38,927 nucleotides of DNA from Oscillospiraceae bacterium (GCA_017501695.1 JAFVWL010000060.1:1-38927); one strand, 5' to 3'; positions 25,562 through 33,194 are shown, numbered from the stretch's first letter. Made by a program: numbers and translations. Notes: generated by a model from the sequence alone, not told the origin.

Positions 25562-26314
25562 TCACACACCGCCCTTTCTGTGGAATACCTGCCGGAATTC
25601 CGGGGAGTCCAGAACATCCTCCGGCTGGCCCTGCTTCAGCACCCGGTGATCGATGAGCACCACCTGGTCCGCGTATCGGGGCAGCATGGCAAAATCGTGG
25701 GTGGTCATGAGAATGGACAGGTCATAGGTTCTGCGGATTTCGTCCAGCATCTCCATCAGGGTCTCCATACCCTCCACATCCACGCCGGACAGGGGTTCGT
25801 CCAGGATCAGAATGTTGGGCAGAGGCTCCAGGGCCAGGGCCAGCAGCACCCGCTGGAGCTCGCCGCCGGACAGAGTACCCACCCGCTTGTCGATCAGGTC
25901 CTTGCCATGGACCCGGTCCAGACATTCCAGAACCAACTCCCGATGCTCCCGGGTGATGCCCAGAAAGGCCGGGAATCTGCTCTGACAGCAGGCAAACAGA
26001 TCCGCCACGGTCACCGGATCTCCCGGATCAAAGGCAGGGGATTGGGGCACGTAGCCGATCCGGGGCATTTTCCGGTGGCGCATACCCGGGGCGGAGAAGG
26101 TGATCACACCTTCGTAATCCCGCTGGCCCAGGATGGCCTTGAGAATGGTGCTCTTGCCCGCGCCGTTGGGGCCGATGAGGGCTACCATCTCACCGCAGTG
26201 GACATGCATGGTCACGTCCTTCAATATAGAGTCGGATCCGATTTTTACGGATACCTGATTCAGCTTCAGACAGCAGGAATCGCCGCAGGCTCCGCCGTGT
26301 AGTTGTCGTTTCAT
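25562..26314 (-). CDS. znuC: Zinc ABC transporter ATP-binding protein
   Basis: Energises zinc uptake. The 250-residue ATPase has Walker A GPNGAGKST near 49-57, the Q-loop YVPQSP near 88, the signature LSGGE near 148, Walker B ILILDEP near 167, and the switch histidine in MTTHDF. Its N-terminus carries two closely spaced Cys (GDSCC) before the usual fold. It overlaps the end of znuA by 4 bases (ATGA-type junction), so the transporter subunits are coupled. Confidence 0.94.
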   Translation of the reverse strand: MKRQLHGGACGDSCCLKLNQVSVKIGSDSILKDVTMHVHCGEMVALIGPNGAGKSTILKAILGQRDYEGVITFSAPGMRHRKMPRIGYVPQSPAFDPGDPVTVADLFACCQSRFPAFLGITREHRELVLECLDRVHGKDLIDKRVGTLSGGELQRVLLALALEPLPNILILDEPLSGVDVEGMETLMEMLDEIRRTYDLSILMTTHDFAMLPRYADQVVLIDHRVLKQGQPEDVLDSPEFRQVFHRKGGV

Positions 26315-27192
26315 CCCAGAGCCTCCTTAATGGTGTCGATGTTGCGGTACATGGCATCGAAATAGCTGTCTCCGGCCATGGCCATGTCCAGGGTGTAGAT
26401 GGGAATGCCCGTCTCCGCGGCGATGATCTGAGCCGCGGCGTCGGAGCCGTTGGTTTCAATGAAAATGGCGGGGATCTGATGCTCCCGGACCAGACCAATC
26501 AGCCGGATCAGCTCCGATGCCGGAGCCTCACTGCCGGATTCTTCTTCCACAGCTTCCAGAATGGTCAGGTCAAAGCATTCCGCGAAGTAGGCGAAGCCGT
26601 CGTGGAAGGTGATCAGCTCCCGGCCGGAAAGCTGTGCGAGGGTTTCCTGCCCGTAAGCCCGGAGCCGCTCCAGGTCGTCCAGCAGGGAAGTGAGGTTGGC
26701 TTCAAAGACAGCTCTGTGCCGGGGATACAGGGTGCACAGCTCCCGGCAGATGTTTTCCGCCATCACTGCCGCGTTGGCTGGGGAGAGCCAGATGTGGGGA
26801 TCGTTTTCGTGATGATGACCGTGGTCATCGTGTTCATGGTCGTGGTCGTGCCCGTCCTCCGGGCAGATCAGCGGGATCCCGGCGGAGGCATCCGCCACAT
26901 GGCTGGCAGCCGGCAGCGCGTCTTCCAGAAATTCTTCCAGTCCGGCGCCGGACAGGATCACTGCCTCCGCGGATTCAATGGACCGCATCTGGGACACCTG
27001 CAGGGTGTAGTCATGGAGGCACGATACGCTTTCCGTCACCAGGCGGGTCACGGTGATGTCCGTCCCCTGGCACAGCCGGGTCGTAAACTCATACACCGGC
27101 AATGTCGTCGCCGCAACATTCGCCGTCTCGGAAGAAGCACATCCACCTATCAGAATGCATATTAAGATTAGAAGCGCAGCGACTCTCTTCAT
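26311..27192 (-). CDS. znuA: Zinc-binding lipoprotein of ABC transporter
   Basis: Surface-anchored zinc capture protein. The 293-residue precursor has a lipoprotein signal ending in LIGGC (lipidated C18). It has a His/Asp/Glu-rich loop near 120-136 (HDHDHEHDDHGHHH), the mark of zinc rather than manganese binders, and the ELITFHDGFAYFAE and FIETNGSD elements of the cluster A-I (ZnuA) family. ATG 27192 is chosen because the signal peptide starts there; a frame going to 27222 would translate the heptamer repeat upstream. It is the first gene of the - strand zinc operon. Confidence 0.94.
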   Translation of the reverse strand: MKRVAALLILICILIGGCASSETANVAATTLPVYEFTTRLCQGTDITVTRLVTESVSCLHDYTLQVSQMRSIESAEAVILSGAGLEEFLEDALPAASHVADASAGIPLICPEDGHDHDHEHDDHGHHHENDPHIWLSPANAAVMAENICRELCTLYPRHRAVFEANLTSLLDDLERLRAYGQETLAQLSGRELITFHDGFAYFAECFDLTILEAVEEESGSEAPASELIRLIGLVREHQIPAIFIETNGSDAAAQIIAAETGIPIYTLDMAMAGDSYFDAMYRNIDTIKEALG

Positions 27193-27226
27193 AACTTTCA
27201 ACTCTCCACTTTCAACTTTCAACTCA
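27193..27226. repeat. Short heptamer-like repeat in the znuA leader
   Basis: On the - strand the leader reads as repeated GTTGAAA/GTGGAGA units directly before the znuA start. A GGAGAG within it may serve as ribosome site. Similar TGAGAGT heptamers are at 38645-38672. Confidence 0.5.
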
Positions 27227-27227
27227 C

Positions 27228-27236
27228 ATTATATCA
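27228..27236 (-). promoter_or_regulatory. Extended -10 promoter of the zinc operon
   Basis: On the - strand TGATATAAT is a consensus extended -10 about 36 bases from the znuA ATG. A perfect TTGACA (27241-27246) is present but only 7 bases away, so it is not a normally spaced -35. No Zur-type palindrome is recognised. Confidence 0.5.
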
Positions 27237-27246
27237 TGTTTGTCAA

Positions 27247-27276
27247 GAAAAAAGAGACTGCCGCGGCAGTCTCTTT
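27247..27276 (-). terminator. Terminator after the 76-residue small gene
   Basis: AAAGAGACTGC / GCAGTCTCTTT (27251-27276) forms an 11-base stem with a CGCG loop. On the - strand it is followed by TTTTCTT, insulating the zinc operon from the upstream gene. Confidence 0.85.
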
Positions 27277-27290
27277 GTATGTATCGCGAA

Positions 27291-27521
27291 TTAGTGGGTA
27301 TCCAGCCACTCCTTGACCTTGGTCTTAGCCAGACGCAGGATATCCTCGGTGGGGTAGATAGAGGCCTCGCCGCCGCCGACATGCAGGAAATACAGGCCGC
27401 CGGGGGTCTGGTACAGATCCTCCTCATAGCCGGTGGGATCGCCCAGCTCGCCGTGAGAGTAAGCCTTGATCAGAGTAGCGGTCTCGGTGTCGTACTCCTT
27501 CTTGCAGATGATCTTCTTCAT
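27291..27521 (-). CDS. Small conserved-type protein of unknown function (76 aa)
   Basis: A 76-residue soluble protein, MKKIICKKEYDTETA at the start, then a GDPTGYEEDLYQTPGGLYFLH centre and a charged C-terminal helix. The pattern (K-x-YDTxTA, then E-x-LYxTxxGxxFLxxxGG) is one I associate with small proteins found widely in clostridia, including on mobile elements; no function is known to me. ATG 27521 has an AAGGAGG ribosome site at normal distance. It has its own promoter (TTGATT-16-TATAAT) and terminator, so it is a monocistronic gene expressed independently of the zinc operon downstream. Confidence 0.8.
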   Translation of the reverse strand: MKKIICKKEYDTETATLIKAYSHGELGDPTGYEEDLYQTPGGLYFLHVGGGEASIYPTEDILRLAKTKVKEWLDTH

Positions 27522-27560
27522 ATGGATGAACCTCCTTTCCATAGGCTAATAACGAAGGTA

Positions 27561-27588
27561 ATTATACACTTTTCTGTTAAAAAATCAA
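27561..27588 (-). promoter_or_regulatory. Promoter of the 76-residue small gene
   Basis: On the - strand TTGATT (27583-27588) and TATAAT (27561-27566) are 16 bases apart, giving a short leader before AAGGAGG and the ATG at 27521. Confidence 0.7.
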
Positions 27589-27693
27589 GAGGTTTTTTCT
27601 AAAATTCATAACTATTTCATTTCTCTTGTTCAGACTCTGGATGAAAATGGAATTTGGAACAGCTTGGACTGTACAAAATGCCTAAAATTTCCA

Positions 27694-28554
27694 TCAGGGC
27701 TGGGCGTAGAAAACGCCATCGGTGGCGTGAAGCTCCACTTCCGTAACAAACCGGCCCTCGTAAAGCTCGTTCCACTGGGCGCAGGTGCCGTTGAACAGGA
27801 TAAACTTCAGCTTGTCGCAGGAGTCCAGAGCTCCCTCTCCCATGAGCTCCAGTTCCCCGGGGATATAAATGGCCTCCAGAGCGCTGCAGTCGGCAAAGGT
27901 ATAGACACCGATCAGGTCCACGGATTCGGGAATATAGATGCCCCGGAGCTTGTGGCAACTGCTGAAGGCATAGTCCCCGATGCGGATCACCGTATCCGGC
28001 AGGATCACGGTGGAGATCAGATCACAGCCGCTGAAAGCATGGTTTCCGATGGCGGTAACGGTCTGGCCGTCAATGACGCTGGGGATGGTCAGCTCCGCGT
28101 CACCGGTGTAGTATTCGGCATGGAATTCCAGAACTCCGTTCTTTACGGAGAACCAGGGGGTATCGGACTGGACCGCCGGGGCGGGCTGGAAGGTGGTCAT
28201 AAAATAGACCAGCAGGCCCACACAGGCGATGATGCCCAGCATCAGCACCGGAGGCCACAGCCGTCCCTTGGGTTCCGCGGGCGCGGGCTCGGGCTCCGTC
28301 AGGAGCTCTTGTTCCGGTTCTGGCCCAGACTCGGGCTCTGCCGTCTCCGGCAGGGCTTCCGGTTCTGCGGGGACTTCCGGCAGGGATTCCGGTTCTGCGG
28401 GAGCTTCCGGCAGGGGTTCCGGTTCCGGCATGGGGACCGGGATTTCTTCCGGGATATCGTTGGATTCGGTCAGAATTTCAGGCAGGACGCTGCCGCAGCG
28501 GAAGCAGAAACGGTGGCTCTCTTCGCAGGCAGTGCCGCAATGGGGACAAAACAT
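27694..28554 (-). CDS. Zinc-ribbon membrane protein with PE-rich stalk and LRR_5 (BspA-like) domain
   Basis: A 286-residue protein of unknown role. Residues 1-23 are a zinc ribbon (CPHC at 3-6 and CFRC at 17-20). Residues about 30-95 are a Pro/Glu-rich linker with an imperfect 10-residue LPEAPAEPES repeat. Residues about 99-118 are one membrane helix. The rest (about 140-280) holds BspA-type leucine-rich repeats with IGxxAFSGC and IYIPESV units. By the usual arrangement the ribbon would be cytoplasmic and the LRR part outside. ATG 28554 follows AGAGGTGAT. The promoter is TTGCAA-17-TATGAT. LRR_5 domains often mediate surface binding in gut bacteria, but no partner is visible. Confidence 0.85.
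   Translation of the reverse strand: MFCPHCGTACEESHRFCFRCGSVLPEILTESNDIPEEIPVPMPEPEPLPEAPAEPESLPEVPAEPEALPETAEPESGPEPEQELLTEPEPAPAEPKGRLWPPVLMLGIIACVGLLVYFMTTFQPAPAVQSDTPWFSVKNGVLEFHAEYYTGDAELTIPSVIDGQTVTAIGNHAFSGCDLISTVILPDTVIRIGDYAFSSCHKLRGIYIPESVDLIGVYTFADCSALEAIYIPGELELMGEGALDSCDKLKFILFNGTCAQWNELYEGRFVTEVELHATDGVFYAQP
28351..28435. repeat. 30-base tandem repeat coding the PE-rich stalk
   Basis: CAGGGCTTCC, CAGGGATTCC and CAGGGGTTCC recur at 28351, 28381 and 28411, giving a 30-base period over nearly three units. Each unit encodes ten residues of the Pro/Glu linker, so stalk length could vary by slippage. Confidence 0.75.
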
Positions 28555-28574
28555 AGGATCACCTCTTGTGGATT

Positions 28575-28603
28575 ATCATACCACATGAGAAAAAATGTTG
28601 CAA
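28575..28603 (-). promoter_or_regulatory. Promoter of the zinc-ribbon/LRR gene
   Basis: On the - strand TTGCAA (28598-28603) and TATGAT (28575-28580) are 17 bases apart, with a TG one base before the -10. Confidence 0.7.
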
Positions 28604-28620
28604 CCGGAGAATCCGGTTGC
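28600..28620. promoter_or_regulatory. Palindrome between divergent promoters (candidate operator)
   Basis: GCAACCGGA (28600-28608) and TCCGGTTGC (28612-28620) form a perfect 9-base inverted repeat with a GAA centre. Each outer arm overlaps the -35 hexamer of one divergent promoter. This layout suits a dimeric regulator controlling both genes; on the - strand it could alternatively be a hairpin, since ATTTTTT follows. Confidence 0.6.
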
Positions 28621-28645
28621 GGCGGAAATAATTCTGTGATATGAT
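28617..28645 (+). promoter_or_regulatory. Promoter of the GNAT gene at 28663
   Basis: TTGCGG (28617-28622) and TATGAT (28640-28645) are 17 bases apart, with an extended TG before the -10. It mirrors the - strand promoter across the palindrome. Confidence 0.7.
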
Positions 28646-28662
28646 GGAGTCGAGGTGGGATT

Positions 28663-29325
28663 ATGAAGGATTTTCCGGTCTTTACAACGGAATACGGCGT
28701 GGCAAGTCTGATTTTGCGGGAGATTCCCTACCAGCAGACGGCCTATATCCACATCCGGGACTCCCTGGAACCGGAAAAGCTTCTGGAGGAATGTTTGTCC
28801 TTTTGCCGGATGTGCGGGGCGGAGACGGTGCTGGCCAGGGGCCATGACTACCTGGAGAAGTATCCGCTGTACACGGCATTGTGGGAGCTGCGGTGCGCTG
28901 TTTCGGACCTGCCGGAAACGGATGCCTGCCTGTTCCCGGTCCAGGAACATACCCTGGAGGAATTCCGGAGCATTTATAACAGCAAGATCGTCCGGGTGCC
29001 CTGCGGGGCCTGGATGACGGAAAAGGACGGCAGGGAGCTGCTGCAAAAGGGAAGCGCTTATTTTGTCCACAGGGGCGGGAAGCTCCTGGGCACCGGCATC
29101 GCAGAGGGAGACAATATCCCCTGGGTGGCTTCCCTGGTCCCCGGCGGGGGACGGGACGTGGTTTGCGCCCTTGCCCATGGGTTCCCCGGGGAGACGGTCT
29201 CCCTGACCGTGGCATCGAGTAACCGGAAGGCTCTGGACCTGTATGAAGGCCTGGGCTTCGTGAAAACCAAAGAAATCAGTCGATTCTATTGCATCCTGCA
29301 CAAAAAACCTAAAAAATATTTGTGA
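28663..29325 (+). CDS. GNAT-family N-acetyltransferase-like protein
   Basis: A 220-residue protein. The C-terminal half has GNAT features: a strand with GGKLLGTGIAEG near 138-149, a weakly conserved acetyl-CoA region (VPGGGRDVVCALAHG near 160-174), and the closing motif VASSNRKALDLYEGLGFVKT near 184-203. The N-terminal half is less typical and could be a second, degenerate GNAT fold. The substrate is unknown. ATG 28663 lies after GAGGTGG. The transcript would start about 10 bases upstream of the ATG if the promoter at 28617 is used, a very short leader. There is no hairpin before the next promoter at 29342. Confidence 0.75.
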   Translation: MKDFPVFTTEYGVASLILREIPYQQTAYIHIRDSLEPEKLLEECLSFCRMCGAETVLARGHDYLEKYPLYTALWELRCAVSDLPETDACLFPVQEHTLEEFRSIYNSKIVRVPCGAWMTEKDGRELLQKGSAYFVHRGGKLLGTGIAEGDNIPWVASLVPGGGRDVVCALAHGFPGETVSLTVASSNRKALDLYEGLGFVKTKEISRFYCILHKKPKKYL

Positions 29326-29341
29326 TGTGCAGGAAAAATAC

Positions 29342-29370
29342 TTGACACCCGGCGCAGGCCGTGCTATAAT
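29342..29370 (+). promoter_or_regulatory. Consensus promoter of the ylxM-ffh-rpsP operon
   Basis: TTGACA (29342-29347), a 17-base spacer and TATAAT (29365-29370): a perfect housekeeping promoter 45 bases before the ylxM start. Confidence 0.9.
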
Positions 29371-29414
29371 ACCCCAGGTTCAAGGGAATACCCTTGACAT
29401 TCAGGAGGCTTGGA

Positions 29415-29759
29415 ATGAACGCACTGGAGATCGTACTGCTGTATGACTGCTACGGCACCATGCTGACCGCCAAACAGCGGGAGTACATTGAACTGCGTTA
29501 TAATCAGGACCTCTCCCTGGGAGAGATCGCGGAAATGATGGAAGTCAGCCGCCAGGCGGTCCACGACAACCTGACCCGCACGGAAGCCCTCCTGCGTCGG
29601 ATGGAAGAGAATATCGGATGTGTCAAACGGGATATGCAGACGCGCAGAGCCGTCCAGGAGATTCTGGACGCTGCCACCGTACTTGACGCCTCTTCCGATC
29701 CGGCAGTATTGACCCAGGTACAGCGGATTAAAGCCGCCGTACACACGTTAGAGGAGTAA
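29415..29759 (+). CDS. ylxM: YlxM-type helix-turn-helix protein of the SRP operon
   Basis: A 114-residue sigma-70-region-4-like protein usually encoded next to ffh and thought to modulate signal recognition particle function. Visible features are [41 protein letters not shown]: a helix, then the helix-turn-helix near 32-52. ATG 29415 follows AGGAGG at 29403-29408; an in-frame TTG at 29394 lies before that site and is rejected. Three bases separate it from ffh. Family role is inferred from conserved context. Confidence 0.9.
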   Translation: MNALEIVLLYDCYGTMLTAKQREYIELRYNQDLSLGEIAEMMEVSRQAVHDNLTRTEALLRRMEENIGCVKRDMQTRRAVQEILDAATVLDASSDPAVLTQVQRIKAAVHTLEE

Positions 29760-29762
29760 GTT

Positions 29763-31115
29763 ATGGCATTTGAAGGCTTAACTGAAAAAATCAATAATAC
29801 ATTCAAGAAGCTCCGGGGCAAAGGCCGCCTGAAAGAGGCCGATGTGAAGGAAGCCATGCGGGAGATCCGAATGGCCCTGCTGGAAGCGGACGTCAGCTAT
29901 AAGGTGGTCAAGGACTTTGTCAAAATGGTCACCGAGCGGTGCGTAGGCACCGATGTGCTGGAATCCCTGACTCCGGCCCAGATGATCATCAAGATCGTCA
30001 ACGAAGAGCTGACCAAGCTCATGGGCTCCGACACCAAGCACATCTCCATCAACCCCAAGGGTCCTACCGTGGTCATGCTGGTGGGCCTGCAGGGCGCCGG
30101 TAAGACCACCAACGGCTCCAAGCTGGCGGGCCTGATGAAGCGTCAGGGCAAGAACCCCCTGCTGGTGGCCTGTGACATTTACCGCCCCGCCGCCATTCAG
30201 CAGCTCAAGGTCTGCGGCGAGAAGCTGGGGATCCCTGTCTTTGAAATGGGCCAGAAGAATCCCGTGGACATTGCCCGGGAGGCTGTGGCCTATGCCAAGA
30301 CCCACGGTCACGACATGGTGTTCCTGGATACCGCCGGCCGTCTTCATGTGGATGAGCAGCTCATGCAGGAGCTGAAGAATATCAAAGCCACGGTCACCCC
30401 CGATGAGATCATGCTGGTGGTGGACGCCATGACCGGTCAGGACGCGGTGAATGCCGCCCAGACCTTCAACGAGTGGCTGGATATCGATTCCGTCATGCTC
30501 TCCAAGCTGGACGGCGACGCCAGAGGCGGCGCGGCCCTGTCCGTTCGTGCCATCACCGGCAAGCCCATCAAGTTCTCCGGCATCGGCGAGAAGCTGGAGG
30601 ACATCGAGCCCTTCCATCCGGACCGTATGGCCTCCCGGATCCTGGGCATGGGTGACGTGCTGACCCTCATTGAGAAGGCCGAGAAGGCCTACGATGCCAA
30701 GAAGGCCGCGGAGATGGAGGAAAAGCTCCGCTCCAACAAATTTACCCTCCAGGATTACTACGATCAGCTTGTTCAGATGAAGTCCATGGGCTCCATGGAG
30801 GAGATCATGGCCCAGATGCCCGGCGGCATGAACCTGAAGAATGTGAAGCTGGACGAAAAGGTCATGGCCCACACCGAGGCCATCATCCTGAGCATGACTC
30901 CCAAGGAGCGGGAAAATCCCGGCATCATCGGTGCCAGCCGGAAGAAGCGCATCGCCGCCGGCGCCGGTGTGAAGGTTGAGGATGTGAACAAGCTGCTGAA
31001 GGGCTTTGAGCAGATGCAGAAGCTGATCAAGCAGTTCTCCGGCCCGGGTATGGGCAAGAAAATGAAGCGGATGAAGGGTCTTGGCGGCTTCGGCGGCGGA
31101 TTCCCCGGCTTCTAA
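29763..31115 (+). CDS. ffh: Signal recognition particle protein Ffh
   Basis: GTPase that binds 4.5S/SRP RNA and signal peptides and delivers nascent membrane proteins to FtsY. The 450-residue chain shows the N domain (1-90), the G domain with GLQGAGKTTNGSKLA near 107-121, DTAGRLHVD near 189, and SKLDGDARGG near 246. The Met-rich M domain from about 330 contains many MKSMGSMEEIMAQMPGG-type residues, and the chain ends in a Gly-rich tail. Length is normal. GAGGAGTAAGTT precedes the ATG. Confidence 0.97.
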   Translation: MAFEGLTEKINNTFKKLRGKGRLKEADVKEAMREIRMALLEADVSYKVVKDFVKMVTERCVGTDVLESLTPAQMIIKIVNEELTKLMGSDTKHISINPKGPTVVMLVGLQGAGKTTNGSKLAGLMKRQGKNPLLVACDIYRPAAIQQLKVCGEKLGIPVFEMGQKNPVDIAREAVAYAKTHGHDMVFLDTAGRLHVDEQLMQELKNIKATVTPDEIMLVVDAMTGQDAVNAAQTFNEWLDIDSVMLSKLDGDARGGAALSVRAITGKPIKFSGIGEKLEDIEPFHPDRMASRILGMGDVLTLIEKAEKAYDAKKAAEMEEKLRSNKFTLQDYYDQLVQMKSMGSMEEIMAQMPGGMNLKNVKLDEKVMAHTEAIILSMTPKERENPGIIGASRKKRIAAGAGVKVEDVNKLLKGFEQMQKLIKQFSGPGMGKKMKRMKGLGGFGGGFPGF

Positions 31116-31121
31116 GAAACG

Positions 31122-31218
31122 CGTCATTGCGAGGAGCGAAGCGACGCGGCAATCCCGTAAGGCTGTCAGAGAATCCACGGGATCGCCACACCAGTTTGAG
31201 AACTGGTTCGCGATGACG
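31122..31218. repeat. Dispersed inverted-repeat element (copy R2)
   Basis: It starts with CGTCATTGCGAGGAGCG and ends with ACTGGTTCGCGATGACG. The right arm holds CCAGTT-TGAG-AACTGG, a variant with a T-A closing pair, and the left arm has a short GCGAAGC turn. It lies in the 181-base gap between ffh and rpsP, inside an operon. Confidence 0.8.
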
Positions 31219-31296
31219 GAAATGTTGTTCGCTGAAAGCAAATTGCTTTGCGATATAGACGAAATACTTTTAGACTATTTATGGAGGTGAACTCTC

Positions 31297-31536
31297 ATGG
31301 TTAAGATCAGACTGAGAAGAATGGGTGCTAAGAAGGCTCCTTACTACCGTATCGTTGTTGCTGACTCCCGTTCTCCCCGTGACGGCCGCTGCATCGAGGA
31401 GATCGGCACTTACAATCCCCTGACCGAGCCCGCTACCATCACTGTGGATGCTGAGAAGGCTCAGACCTGGATCAAGAACGGCGCTCAGCCCACCGACACC
31501 GTTCGCGGCCTGCTGAAGAACGCTGGCGTGCTGTAA
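31297..31536 (+). CDS. rpsP: 30S ribosomal protein S16
   Basis: Small-subunit protein needed for 30S assembly. The 79-residue sequence begins [25 protein letters not shown]-like and has the conserved [14 protein letters not shown] segment. GGAGGTGA at 31283-31290 lies 6 bases before the ATG. It is separated from ffh by a repeat element and is followed after 20 bases by khpA. Confidence 0.98.
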   Translation: MVKIRLRRMGAKKAPYYRIVVADSRSPRDGRCIEEIGTYNPLTEPATITVDAEKAQTWIKNGAQPTDTVRGLLKNAGVL

Positions 31537-31556
31537 GATCCCAAAGGAGAAGCACA

Positions 31557-31787
31557 ATGAAGGAACTTTTGCTGTATATGGCAAAGAATCTGGTTGACGA
31601 TCCCGATTCCGTCACCGTTACCGAGTCCACCGATGACGAAGGTAAGGTGCTGGAGCTCCGTGTGGCCCCCGGCGACATGGGTAAGGTGATCGGCCGCCAG
31701 GGTCGGATCGCCAAGGAGATCCGTACCATCGTGAAGACTGTGGCCCAGCGCACCGGCGAGAAGGTCACCGTCGAAATCGTGGATTAA
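31557..31787 (+). CDS. khpA: KH-domain RNA-binding protein KhpA (YlqC)
   Basis: A 76-residue single KH domain with the RNA-contacting GxxG loop in KVIGRQGRIAKEIR near 42-55. In Firmicutes it pairs with KhpB/EloR and acts in cell-division and RNA regulation. AAGGAGAAG precedes the ATG. It stands in its usual place between rpsP and rimM, but here a terminator and a repeat element follow it. Confidence 0.95.
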   Translation: MKELLLYMAKNLVDDPDSVTVTESTDDEGKVLELRVAPGDMGKVIGRQGRIAKEIRTIVKTVAQRTGEKVTVEIVD

Positions 31788-31794
31788 TGGATTG

Positions 31795-31830
31795 TGCGTG
31801 GCGGTATCGTCACGCATTTTCCTTTTTCTG
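31795..31830 (+). terminator. Intrinsic terminator after khpA
   Basis: TGCGTGGCG (31795-31803) pairs with CGTCACGCA (31808-31816) around a GTAT loop with one G-U, followed by TTTTCCTTTTT. It would reduce transcription into rimM-trmD, for which no clear promoter is seen before 31961. Confidence 0.85.
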
Positions 31831-31840
31831 TCAATCAATG

Positions 31841-31938
31841 CGTCATTCCGAGCCAGTGCGCACACTGGCGTGGGAATCCCGTAAGGTTTCCCGAGAAGCC
31901 ACGGGATTGCCACGTCACTGTCGTTCCTCGCAATGACG
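31841..31938. repeat. Dispersed inverted-repeat element (copy R3)
   Basis: It begins CGTCATTCCGAGCCAGTG and ends CGTTCCTCGCAATGACG. The left arm holds CCAGTG-CGCA-CACTGG. The right arm is of the other type, without a CCAGT hairpin, so arms of two kinds are combined. It lies between khpA and rimM just after a terminator. Confidence 0.8.
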
Positions 31939-31960
31939 GAGTAGGATATGAGGTATTACC

Positions 31961-32452
31961 ATGAAACTGGAATATATTGAGGCCGGAGAGATCGTCAGCA
32001 CCCACGGTGTCCGTGGCGAAATGAAGGTCCTGCCCTGGGTGGATTCTCCCGAGATCCTCTGTGAATTTGACCGGGTCCGCATCAGCGGCCGGGAATATAA
32101 GATCGAGCAGTGCCGGATCCAGAAATCCTGCAATCTGCTGAAGCTGGAGGGCATCGATACCATGGAAGCGGCCCAGGCCATGCGGGGCCGGGTGGTGGAG
32201 CTGTACCGGGAGGATATTGACGACGAGGTGATCTTCGCCGCCGAGCTCATCGGGATGCAGGTTCTCTGCGATGGCGTGGAGATCGGTAAGATCGTGGATG
32301 TGCTGGACTATCCCGGCAACAGCGTGTATGTGGTCAAGGGCAAGCACGAGTATATGATTCCTGCCGTCAATCAGTTTGTCTTGTCTACGGACCTGGAATC
32401 CAATGTGATGCAGGTAAAGCTGATCGAAGGAATGAGAACCGATGAGAATTGA
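31961..32452 (+). CDS. rimM: Ribosome maturation factor RimM
   Basis: Assists 30S head assembly by binding S19. The 163-residue protein has the N-terminal RimM barrel (EYIEAGEIVSTHGVRGEMKV) and a C-terminal PRC barrel with ELIGMQVL and VLDYPGNSVYVVKG. ATG 31961 follows the repeat R3 by 22 bases; the ribosome site is weak (GGATATGAGG). The last 11 bases overlap trmD, so the two are translationally coupled. Confidence 0.95.
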   Translation: MKLEYIEAGEIVSTHGVRGEMKVLPWVDSPEILCEFDRVRISGREYKIEQCRIQKSCNLLKLEGIDTMEAAQAMRGRVVELYREDIDDEVIFAAELIGMQVLCDGVEIGKIVDVLDYPGNSVYVVKGKHEYMIPAVNQFVLSTDLESNVMQVKLIEGMRTDEN

Positions 32453-33194
32453 CATTATGACCCTGTTCCCGGAGACCCTGGGAGATGTGCTCAGTGAATC
32501 CATCCTGGGCCGTGCCCAGGAGCGGGGCTATATCGCCATCAACACCCATCAGATCCGGGATTACACCGCCAACAAGCAGAACCAGGTGGACGATTACCCC
32601 TACGGCGGCGGACGGGGCGCTGTGATGACCGCGGACCCCCTGTACCGGTGCTGGGAGGCGGTGTGCGACGAGGCCGCCGGCCCGGTTCATACCATCTATC
32701 TGTCTCCCTGCGGCCATACCTTCAAGCAGGCGGATGCCATCCGGCTCAGCAAGCTGGAGAATATCATCCTGGTCTGCGGTCATTACGAGGGCATTGACCA
32801 GCGGTTCATCGACGAGTGTGTGGATGAAGAGATCAGCCTGGGGGACTTTGTGCTTACCGGCGGTGAGATCGCCGCGATGGCCGTCACCGATGCCGTCTGC
32901 CGCATGGTCCCCGGTGTCCTGGCGGACCCGGAATGCTTCGAGGACGAGAGCCATTTCAACGGCCTGCTGGAATACCCCCAGTACACCCGCCCCGCGGTGT
33001 GGCACGGACGGGAGATCCCAGCCATCCTGACCTCCGGAAACCACGAAAAGGTCCGCCAGTGGCGGCGGAAGCAGGCCCTGCGCCGCACCAAAGCCCGCCG
33101 CCCGGATATGTACGAAAAGCTGGACCTTTCCTCCAAGCAGGATCAGAAGCTGCTGAAGGAAATGGATCAGGAGGATATGAATGAAGGAACTTAA
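32442..33194 (+). CDS. trmD: tRNA (guanine37-N1)-methyltransferase
   Basis: Methylates G37 of tRNAs using S-adenosylmethionine and so protects the reading frame. The 250-residue SPOUT enzyme shows MRIDIMTLFPE at the start, DDYPYGGGRGAVM near 46, ICxHYEGIDQRFI near 108, and the knot motif VLTGGEIAAMAVTDAV near 134-149. It overlaps rimM by 11 bases and the following GNAT gene by 14. rplS, the usual neighbour after trmD, is not present. Confidence 0.97.
   Translation: MRIDIMTLFPETLGDVLSESILGRAQERGYIAINTHQIRDYTANKQNQVDDYPYGGGRGAVMTADPLYRCWEAVCDEAAGPVHTIYLSPCGHTFKQADAIRLSKLENIILVCGHYEGIDQRFIDECVDEEISLGDFVLTGGEIAAMAVTDAVCRMVPGVLADPECFEDESHFNGLLEYPQYTRPAVWHGREIPAILTSGNHEKVRQWRRKQALRRTKARRPDMYEKLDLSSKQDQKLLKEMDQEDMNEGT

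Noticed and set aside
24932-26302. 456-residue + strand frame opposite the zinc transporter genes
   Set aside because: znuB and znuC on the - strand have clear motifs; the + strand translation looks like a mirror frame.
27228-27246. TTGACA and TATAAT upstream of znuA as a standard promoter
   Set aside because: Spacing is only 7 bases; only the extended -10 is retained as a candidate.
27664-28644. 326-residue + strand frame opposite the zinc-ribbon/LRR gene
   Set aside because: Repetitive RQGFRF-type translation comes from the tandem repeat of the real - strand gene; no ribosome site.
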